DNA of 5,307 nt from Clostridiaceae bacterium (GTDB lineage Bacteria > Bacillota > Clostridia > Saccharofermentanales > Fastidiosipilaceae), in NCBI GenBank assembly GCA_012514965.1, contig JAAYZH010000022.1:1-5307 (forward strand), in the 5' to 3' direction. A model generated the notes under the pieces. That model ran no database searches. It was not told the DNA's origin and saw nothing but the letters and a program-made list of their open reading frames with translations. The position numbers were made by a program, and so were the translations under genes. The stretch's first letter is position 1. Each line of letters starts with the position of its first letter. Shown here piece by piece: positions 1 through 4,312 of the stretch.

Positions 1-422
1 ACATAATCACCGATCGAGAGCTCTTCATCGACAATTTCGTCAATCAGGCGTTGATCTACGCCTTCGTAGTGGCCGCAGATCAGAATCAGCTGATCGCAGT
101 CCGCGTACTCGCGGGCTATGTCCTGCGTGAATGTCCTGCCTTTCGGTGAAAGATAAATGGTGCGACGCCTGGATTTGGCCCGTTCGCCGCCCGCCGCGAC
201 TGCATCCTGCCAGCTTCGATAAAGCGGTTCGGCCAGCATCAGCATACCGGTACCACCACCGTATAGAGTGTCGTCGACGTGACCATATTCATCCACGGCA
301 TGTTTGCGAATATCGTGGAGTGCCCACTCGAAAATTCCTTTATCGCCGGCTCGCTTCAGAATTGAACTGCGGATGTACGGTTCAAGTGCTTCCGGGAACA
401 GGCTCAGTATGTCAAAACGCAT
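1..422 (-). CDS. trmD: tRNA (guanine-37-N1)-methyltransferase TrmD, N-terminal part (runs off the left edge)
   Basis: TrmD uses S-adenosylmethionine to methylate G37 next to the anticodon of tRNAs that read CNN-type codons, which prevents +1 frameshifting; it is cytosolic and works as a homodimer. Translating the minus strand from the ATG at 422-420 gives an open frame of 140 residues to the window edge. It begins MRFDILSLFPE, the usual TrmD start. It carries the AdoMet-binding loop VDDTLYGGGTGM (about 49-60), YLSPKGRTFTQ (90-100), the trefoil-knot strand LILICGHYEGVDQRLID (112-128) and DEELSIGDYV (132-141, its last codon cut by the edge). The family is usually about 240-255 residues, so a little over half is present; the catalytic Asp and the tRNA-binding C-terminal domain lie outside the window. 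The ATG shares one base with the rimM stop (TAATG), and no strong Shine-Dalgarno is seen, so translational coupling to rimM is likely. One oddity is Leu53 where the family normally has Pro (PYGGG). Identification is secure. Confidence 0.97.
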   Translation of the reverse strand, partial: MRFDILSLFPEALEPYIRSSILKRAGDKGIFEWALHDIRKHAVDEYGHVDDTLYGGGTGMLMLAEPLYRSWQDAVAAGGERAKSRRRTIYLSPKGRTFTQDIAREYADCDQLILICGHYEGVDQRLIDEIVDEELSIGDY

Positions 423-958
423 TACTCGTACACTTCCCAGAGGCCTTCCGGGAGCGTGACGTCGATGATACCCTCGTCGAAGTCGACTTGGAGCAGCACT
501 TCTCCGCGTAAAGGCAGGAGCAGATCCTTGCTGCCCGGCCGCTCAATCTGAAAAATCTCCCCGGACGGGCTGTCAAGCACGTCTCCGAGCTTGCCGATTA
601 TCCCCCGGTCGGATGTCCTGACTTGCATGCCAAGAATGTCGGAAACAAAATATTGATCCTCATCCAACGCATAGGCTTCACTGCGATCGACAGACAAGTA
701 GCAGCCTTTGAGCTTCTCAGCCTCGGCTCTGTCAGGGACTCCTGAAAGCAGGATTATTTCATGTTCAGCCCCACGCAAGCTCAGAATCTTGCGTTTGCCG
801 CGATTCACTTTGCCATCGGGAGACAAGAGATAAACTTCCTCCAAACCTGCCAGACGATCCGGAAGATCCGAAAGAAGCTTTACCTTGTTTTCGCCATTTA
901 ACCCATGTGCATTCGTCAAAACGGCAATATGTAAAAAAGGTGATTTCGTCCAGGCCAT
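422..958 (-). CDS. rimM: Ribosome maturation factor RimM
   Basis: RimM binds ribosomal protein uS19 and helps the 3' (head) domain of the 30S subunit mature. With the ATG at 958-956 the product is 178 residues, normal for the family (about 165-180). The N-terminal beta-barrel domain shows HIAVLTNAHGLNGENKVK (about 10-27), matching the family's G-x-I-xx-HG-xx-GE pattern. The linker and PRC-barrel start show DEDQYFVSDILGMQV (99-113). The C-terminal barrel ends with LLLPLRGEVLLQVD (146-159) and LPEGLWEVYE. An in-frame TTG at 973-971 would add five residues (MSTKL) and overlap khpA. I prefer the ATG, because neither start has a Shine-Dalgarno and the ATG follows the khpA stop by four bases, which suits reinitiation. 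The stop overlaps the trmD start by one base. Pairing with trmD and rpsP is the standard arrangement in many bacteria. Function is secure by family and context; the exact start is less sure. Confidence 0.95.
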   Translation of the reverse strand: MAWTKSPFLHIAVLTNAHGLNGENKVKLLSDLPDRLAGLEEVYLLSPDGKVNRGKRKILSLRGAEHEIILLSGVPDRAEAEKLKGCYLSVDRSEAYALDEDQYFVSDILGMQVRTSDRGIIGKLGDVLDSPSGEIFQIERPGSKDLLLPLRGEVLLQVDFDEGIIDVTLPEGLWEVYE

Positions 959-962
959 GAGC

Positions 963-1217
963 TTAGTCGACAATGTCGACAGCGACGCGGCAATCGCAGC
1001 GGCTCGCTTTAGCTTTCATAATAGAACGGATCGCCTGGGCGCGGCGGCCGCCCTTGCCAATCACTCTGCCCATATCGGCAGCTGCGACGCGGAGTTCCAG
1101 TACGATCGTGGCGCCATCTACGCGCGGTTTCACCGTAACCTCATCCGGAGCCTCCACGAGAGCAGAGGCCAGGGTCTTGAGCAGCTCCTGCATTTCGTTG
1201 ATGCTTTGTTCGTCCAT
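963..1217 (-). CDS. khpA: KH-domain RNA-binding protein KhpA (YlqC family)
   Basis: This is a small single-KH-domain RNA-binding protein of the KhpA/YlqC family. In other Bacillota, family members associate with KhpB (EloR/Jag) and affect cell elongation and RNA metabolism; its RNA targets here cannot be read from sequence. At 84 residues it has the family's usual length. The N-terminal helix EMQELLKTLASALVEAPDEV (8-27) is followed by strands and the KH signature GRVIGKGGRRAQAIRSIM (50-67), with the GxxG nucleic-acid loop GKGG at 54-57. The N-terminal acidic MDEQ and the position between rpsP and rimM are typical. The ATG at 1217-1215 shares one base with the rpsP TAA stop. An AGGAG at 1232-1228 inside rpsP, ten bases upstream, supports this start. 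The gene ends four bases before rimM. Confidence 0.94.
   Translation of the reverse strand: MDEQSINEMQELLKTLASALVEAPDEVTVKPRVDGATIVLELRVAAADMGRVIGKGGRRAQAIRSIMKAKASRCDCRVAVDIVD
966..980 (-). repeat. Short inverted repeat GTCGAC-N3-GTCGAC at the end of khpA
   Basis: Two GTCGAC hexamers flank a three-base ATT loop (minus-strand reading), so the mRNA could form a six-pair hairpin. It encodes the last residues of KhpA (VDIVD), sits just before its stop and lies within 10 bases of the rimM ATG. Because rimM has no visible ribosome-binding site, the hairpin might affect reinitiation; that role is inference. The repeat could also be a coincidence of Val-Asp codon use. Confidence 0.4.
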
Positions 1218-1462
1218 TATTCGATAACTCCTGTTTTCTTCAACAGCGCGCGTACGGTCTCAGTCGGCTGAGCGCCATTCTCGAGCCACTTCTTCGCGGC
1301 TTCTGCGTCAATCTTCACTTCTGAAGGCTTGGTCAAAGGATTGTAAGTACCAATCTCTTCGATGAAACGGCCATCTCGCGGGGCGCGGGCATCAGCGACG
1401 ACCACACGATAATAGGGTGCCTTCTTAGCGCCGATTCTCTTTAATCTAATCTTAACTGCCAT
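1217..1462 (-). CDS. rpsP: 30S ribosomal protein bS16
   Basis: bS16 is a structural and early-assembly protein of the small ribosomal subunit that binds 16S rRNA in the body region. The 81-residue product has the family length and the diagnostic N-terminus [20 protein letters not shown], then [22 protein letters not shown] (21-42), the [23 protein letters not shown] segment and the C-terminal helix [12 protein letters not shown]. The start ATG at 1462-1460 is supported by a GGAGG ten bases upstream. The gene is separated from ffh by 41 bases and overlaps the khpA start by one base. The order ffh-rpsP-khpA-rimM-trmD is the common Bacillota ribosome/SRP cluster. Nothing is unusual in the protein. 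Confidence 0.99.
   Translation of the reverse strand: MAVKIRLKRIGAKKAPYYRVVVADARAPRDGRFIEEIGTYNPLTKPSEVKIDAEAAKKWLENGAQPTETVRALLKKTGVIE
1228..1232 (-). promoter_or_regulatory. Ribosome-binding site of khpA, inside rpsP
   Basis: AGGAG on the minus strand, ten bases upstream of the khpA ATG and embedded in the last codons of rpsP. It decides the khpA start and indicates independent initiation on top of coupling through the TAATG overlap. Confidence 0.75.
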
Positions 1463-1472
1463 GTTCTTTTTT

Positions 1473-1477
1473 CCTCC
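1473..1477 (-). promoter_or_regulatory. Strong ribosome-binding site of rpsP
   Basis: GGAGG on the minus strand, ten bases before the rpsP ATG, in the 41-base gap after ffh. The gap is A/T-rich but shows no hairpin followed by a T-run, so transcription from ffh probably continues into rpsP. Confidence 0.85.
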
Positions 1478-1503
1478 GAAAAATTTTATCTATGCTGCTA
1501 GGT

Positions 1504-2871
1504 TTAAGAAGGGAAATTGAAGCCGGGGAACCCGCCTGTCCGTCTCTTCTTGCCTTTGGCGCCTTTTTTGCCGGTCAGTCCCATTGATTTCATCATCTTG
1601 AGACTTTCCTCGTACTGTTTGACTAGCTGATTCACTTCTTGCACCGTACGGCCGGAGCCCTTGGCGATGCGCTGGCGGCGGCTCGCGTTCAGCAGCTTGA
1701 CGTTCGAACGTTCAGCCGCTGTCATGGAACGAATGATGGCCTTGGTGTAGTCAAGCTTCCGGTCATCGAGGTTGACGTTTGCTAATTGCTTGTTATTCAT
1801 GCCGGGAATCATGCCGAGTATATCCTTCAGCGACCCCATCTTCTGAACCTGCTCAAACTGCTCGAGCATGTCATCCAGCGTAAACTGATTGTTCTGCAGA
1901 CGGTTGATCGACTGCATGGCCTTCTTCTCATCGATTTCGCGGCCGGCCTTCTCAATCAGCGAGAGCACATCACCCATGCCGAGTATGCGCGATGCCATGC
2001 GGTCAGGATGGAAGGCTTCGAGCGCATCCACCTTCTCACCGGTTGCCGCGAACTTGATGGGTTTCTGTGTCATACGATAAATGGACAAAGCAGCGCCGCC
2101 GCGGGCGTCACCGTCCAGCTTCGTCATAATGAAGCCATCCAGACCGATCTCTTCGTCAAAAGTCCGGGCGACATTGACCGCCTCCTGACCGATCATCGCA
2201 TCGACGATCAGCAGCTTCTCATTTGGCCTCACGACCTCGGCGATCTCCTTGAGCTCTCTCATCAGCGTATCGTCGACTGTCATACGGCCGGCGGTATCGA
2301 CAATCATAACATCCCGCATTAAGTAGCGAGCCTTCACCAGACCTTCCCTGGCGATGACAACCGCGTCTTTCTCCTGTGGATTGATATAGCAGGGCACATC
2401 GATGCTCTTGGCAAGAATAGCCAGCTGCTCCTGAGCGGCCGGTCTGTGGGTATCTACAGACACCAGGAAGGGCTTCTTGCCGGCTTGCTTGCGCAGATGG
2501 AGCGCGAGCTTCGCTGCGGTTGTGGTCTTACCTGAGCCCTGCAAACCATAAAGCATGATTACGGTGAAGCCCGATGACTGGAAATGCAGACTATTGTCTC
2601 CGCCGCCGAGAATGTCGACAAGCGAATCATGAACAATCTTCACAACCTGTTGTCCGGGTGTGAGGCTCTCCATAACTTCCTGATTCTTGCACTTCTCACC
2701 GATCTCCTGCGTGAGTTCCTTTACAACCTGATAATTGACATCCGCCTCGAGCAGAGCGATGCGGATCTCCTTCATCATGTCCTTGATATCCTGCTCCGTG
2801 ACGCGGGACTTGCCGCGCATTTTCGCGGTAATATCCTGAAGCTTCGTTGAAAGGCTTTCGAACAGGGCCAT
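1504..2871 (-). CDS. ffh: Signal recognition particle GTPase Ffh (SRP54)
   Basis: Ffh is the protein core of the signal recognition particle. It binds 4.5S/scRNA, captures signal sequences and transmembrane segments from the ribosome, and docks on FtsY at the membrane through a GTP-dependent heterodimer. The product has 455 residues, the normal length. The N domain spans about 1-90 and includes ALLEADVNYQVV. The G domain follows, with the P-loop GLQGSGKTT (109-117), DTHRPAAQEQL (140-150), DTAGR (192-196) and TKLDGDARGG (250-259). The conserved GEKVDALEAFHPDR and RILGMGD mark the G/M junction (278-301). The methionine-rich M domain follows from about 315; its SRP-RNA binding motif SRRQRIAKGSG is at 397-407. 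The tail is basic (GKKGAKGKKRR). The ATG is supported by GAGGAG five bases upstream, directly after the ylxM stop. Val391 stands where a Pro is usual before SRR. Identification is secure. Confidence 0.99.
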   Translation of the reverse strand: MALFESLSTKLQDITAKMRGKSRVTEQDIKDMMKEIRIALLEADVNYQVVKELTQEIGEKCKNQEVMESLTPGQQVVKIVHDSLVDILGGGDNSLHFQSSGFTVIMLYGLQGSGKTTTAAKLALHLRKQAGKKPFLVSVDTHRPAAQEQLAILAKSIDVPCYINPQEKDAVVIAREGLVKARYLMRDVMIVDTAGRMTVDDTLMRELKEIAEVVRPNEKLLIVDAMIGQEAVNVARTFDEEIGLDGFIMTKLDGDARGGAALSIYRMTQKPIKFAATGEKVDALEAFHPDRMASRILGMGDVLSLIEKAGREIDEKKAMQSINRLQNNQFTLDDMLEQFEQVQKMGSLKDILGMIPGMNNKQLANVNLDDRKLDYTKAIIRSMTAAERSNVKLLNASRRQRIAKGSGRTVQEVNQLVKQYEESLKMMKSMGLTGKKGAKGKKRRTGGFPGFNFPS

Positions 2872-2876
2872 AAATA

Positions 2877-2882
2877 CTCCTC
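2877..2882 (-). promoter_or_regulatory. Ribosome-binding site of ffh
   Basis: GAGGAG on the minus strand fills the 11-base ylxM-ffh gap, starting immediately after the ylxM TAA and ending five bases before the ffh ATG. It fixes the ffh start and contrasts with ylxM, which has no such site. Confidence 0.85.
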
Positions 2883-3227
2883 TTAGATCTTATGTTCCAG
2901 CTCTGCAACCAAGTGCGAAGCTTCTGTCTTCTTGTCGGCCAAAATCAGGCCCTTCAGCTCGTGCAGATCCTGCTGTACCGCCTCACGGCTTCCGTAAACG
3001 GCAAGTTGTGCTTCAAAGCGGTCCAGATGCTCCAAACCGCGTTGCAGGCTGTCATGGACGGCCTGTCGGCTGATCGAAAAATAAACGGCGATCTCGCTGA
3101 CAGACCAATCCTCATTGAAATAAAGGGATAAGGTCTCCCGTGAACGCTCTGTCAATAAGCTGCCATATATGTCCAGCAAATAAACATATCGATTCTTATC
3201 AAGTACTTCCTGCCAGTTTTTTTCCAT
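2883..3227 (-). CDS. ylxM: YlxM-family HTH protein, SRP-associated accessory factor
   Basis: YlxM proteins are small, predicted helix-turn-helix proteins encoded next to ffh across Bacillota. In Streptococcus mutans the family has been reported to influence SRP components; whether members also bind DNA is not settled. With the ATG at 3227-3225 the product is 114 residues, within the family range. It opens with the YlxM-like segment YVYLLDIYGSLLTERSRETL (14-33), then LYFNEDWSVSEIA and the predicted HTH SVSEIAVYFSISRQAVHDSL (42-61), which resembles sigma region 4, and ends in a helical charged tail. An upstream in-frame TTG (3266-3264) would lengthen it by 13 residues but lies in the promoter and is rejected. 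A GTG at 3233 is in frame but sits almost against the -10 box. No Shine-Dalgarno precedes the ATG, and a consensus promoter lies just upstream, so translation is probably leaderless. The gene is followed after 11 bases by ffh. Confidence 0.92.
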   Translation of the reverse strand: MEKNWQEVLDKNRYVYLLDIYGSLLTERSRETLSLYFNEDWSVSEIAVYFSISRQAVHDSLQRGLEHLDRFEAQLAVYGSREAVQQDLHELKGLILADKKTEASHLVAELEHKI

Positions 3228-3234
3228 ACGCACT

Positions 3235-3262
3235 ATTATAGGGTTGCAATGAAGCTTGTCAA
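3235..3262 (-). promoter_or_regulatory. Sigma-A (sigma-70 type) promoter for the ylxM-ffh-rpsP operon
   Basis: On the minus strand a perfect -35 TTGACA (3262-3257) is separated by 16 bases from a perfect -10 TATAAT (3240-3235). The -10 box ends only seven bases before the ylxM ATG, so normal start-site spacing puts the first transcribed base at 3228 or 3227, the latter being the A of the ATG. This is a good match to consensus in a 133-bp intergenic region and is the only convincing promoter in the window. It would let ylxM, ffh and the downstream ribosomal genes be transcribed independently of smc-ftsY. The -35 lies inside the dyad GCTTG-T-CAAGC, so occlusion by a regulator is possible (inference). 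Confidence 0.85.
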
Positions 3263-3303
3263 GCAATACCTCTTGACAAGAGTGTCAAGTTCATGAACTT
3301 GAC
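3254..3303. repeat. Cluster of overlapping TTGACA-containing dyads (possible operators)
   Basis: Three inverted repeats lie in 50 bp. GCTTG-T-CAAGC (3254-3264) overlaps the -35 box. CTTGACA-N4-TGTCAAG (3272-3289) follows. The perfect 20-bp palindrome GTCAAGTTCATGAACTTGAC (3284-3303) shares its left arm with the second dyad. All are built from the same half-site, (C)TTGAC(A) or its complement. A fourth, smaller dyad, GACAGCTGTC, lies further upstream at 3328-3337 and again continues into a TTGACA on the minus strand. The dyads are seen directly; a role as binding sites for a regulator of the ylxM promoter is inference. They could instead act as RNA structures in read-through transcripts from ftsY. 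No T-run follows any of them, so they do not look like an intrinsic terminator. Confidence 0.6.
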
Positions 3304-3360
3304 CAAGGAGCGTATCATAAATCCTTCGACAGCTGTCAAAATAACGAACAGCAATGGAAA

Positions 3361-4302
3361 TCAGTCTGTCTTGGCAATTTTTTGGAGTTCTTCCTCAGGC
3401 AGCAGTGAGTCGACAAAAGCATCAGGGTCAAAATCGACCAGGTCTTCTGCTGTTTCACCGAGACCCGCGAGCAGAATCGGAACGTTCGACTGATATGCTA
3501 CGGCCACCGCAACACCGCCTTTGGCGCTGCCGTCCAATTTGGTCAAAACAAGGCCCGTGACATCGGATACTTCAGTGAAGGTGGCGGTCTGGATCACGGC
3601 GTTTTGGCCTGAAGTAGCATCGATCACAAGCAGTGTCTGGACAACCGCGTCGGGGGCTTCGCGCTCGATAATCCGGCGGATTTTGCCCAGCTCATCCATT
3701 AAATTCTTCTTGTTATGCAGACGTCCGGCCGTGTCGATAATCAGGACATCGCTGCCGCGGGCCTGGGCGGCCTTGATGCTGTCATAGACCACAGCTGCCG
3801 GATCCTTGCCATCCTTCTGCGAGATCAGAGGAGTGTTCGTTCTTTCACACCAAGCCTCGAGCTGCTGAATGGCGGCCGCGCGGAATGTATCCGCGGCGCA
3901 CATCAACACTTTCTTGCCTTCGCGGCTAAAACGGAGTGCCATTTTGCCGGCCGTTGTTGTTTTGCCGGTGCCATTGACGCCGACCATCATCAGAATATTG
4001 AGTTTGCCTGGTTCCAGATACAGCTGTTCTTTTTCACCGAGTATACCGCGGATTTCCTTCTTGAGCGTTCCCAAGACAAATTCTGTAGAACGATTCTTGG
4101 AAATTCGCATTTTTTCGCGCAAAGCAGTCATCAGCTCATCTGTGCAGGCTGCCCCGACATCTGCTTGAATCAAAGCAATTTCCAGTTCCTCGAGTTCTTC
4201 TTCATCAAAAAATCCCAAAGCGGCGGCGATATTGCTGACCTGCCCCATCAAGAAATCGCGCGTTTTCGTCAAACCTTGTTTAAATTTGTCAAATAGTGCC
4301 AT
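3361..4302 (-). CDS. ftsY: SRP receptor GTPase FtsY
   Basis: FtsY is the membrane-associated receptor for the signal recognition particle. It pairs with Ffh in a GTP-dependent complex and hands ribosome-nascent chains to the Sec translocon. The 313-residue product consists almost only of the NG core and lacks the long acidic A domain of enterobacterial FtsY, as is usual in Bacillota. It begins with the amphipathic lipid-binding helix MALFDKFKQGLTKTRDFLMG. The N domain has LEELEIALIQADVG (37-50). The G domain has P-loop GVNGTGKTT (108-116), DTFRAAA (138-144), DTAGR (190-194), TKLDGSAKGG (254-263) and the closing GLGETAEDLVDFDPDAF (280-296), which distinguishes it from Ffh. The ATG is preceded by GAGGT five bases upstream, and smc ends only ten bases before it, so smc-ftsY is an operon. 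No clear terminator follows it. Identification is secure. Confidence 0.98.
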   Translation of the reverse strand: MALFDKFKQGLTKTRDFLMGQVSNIAAALGFFDEEELEELEIALIQADVGAACTDELMTALREKMRISKNRSTEFVLGTLKKEIRGILGEKEQLYLEPGKLNILMMVGVNGTGKTTTAGKMALRFSREGKKVLMCAADTFRAAAIQQLEAWCERTNTPLISQKDGKDPAAVVYDSIKAAQARGSDVLIIDTAGRLHNKKNLMDELGKIRRIIEREAPDAVVQTLLVIDATSGQNAVIQTATFTEVSDVTGLVLTKLDGSAKGGVAVAVAYQSNVPILLAGLGETAEDLVDFDPDAFVDSLLPEEELQKIAKTD

Positions 4303-4306
4303 ATTT

Positions 4307-4311
4307 ACCTC
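4307..4311 (-). promoter_or_regulatory. Ribosome-binding site of ftsY
   Basis: GAGGT on the minus strand in the ten-base smc-ftsY gap, four bases before the ATG. It supports the chosen ftsY start and co-transcription with smc. Confidence 0.7.
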
Positions 4312-4312
4312 G

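Noticed and set aside
131..511. Plus-strand open frame of 126 codons over trmD and rimM
   Set aside because: It lies antisense to the strongly recognised trmD and rimM frames, and its translation shows no recognisable domain.
956..973. TTG start for rimM at 973
   Set aside because: It overlaps khpA, has no ribosome-binding site and adds five residues absent from the family pattern; the ATG at 958 is preferred.
885..1271. Plus-strand open frame opposite rimM, khpA and rpsP
   Set aside because: It spans three well-supported minus-strand genes, and the product resembles no known family.
1463..1503. Separate promoter or terminator between ffh and rpsP
   Set aside because: The gap is A/T-rich with a TAAAAT-like element but has no matching -35 at proper spacing and no hairpin with a T-run.
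1786..2322. Plus-strand open frame of 178 codons opposite ffh
   Set aside because: It is fully antisense to the conserved Ffh GTPase and M domain; its length comes from the codon bias of the opposite strand.
3228..3266. Upstream TTG start for ylxM that would add 13 residues
   Set aside because: This stretch contains the -10 box and the promoter spacer, and the added residues do not look like the YlxM N-terminus; the ATG at 3227 fits the family.
3284..3303. Intrinsic terminator after ftsY
   Set aside because: The palindrome could form a stem, but no T-run follows on the minus strand, and the stem is not GC-rich.
3315..3339. Second promoter using the TTGACA at 3339-3334 with TATGAT downstream
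   Set aside because: The spacer would be only 14 bases, too short for a normal sigma-A promoter.
3715..4296. Plus-strand open frame of 193 codons opposite ftsY
   Set aside because: It is antisense to conserved FtsY, with no promoter or ribosome-binding site of its own and no recognisable motif.
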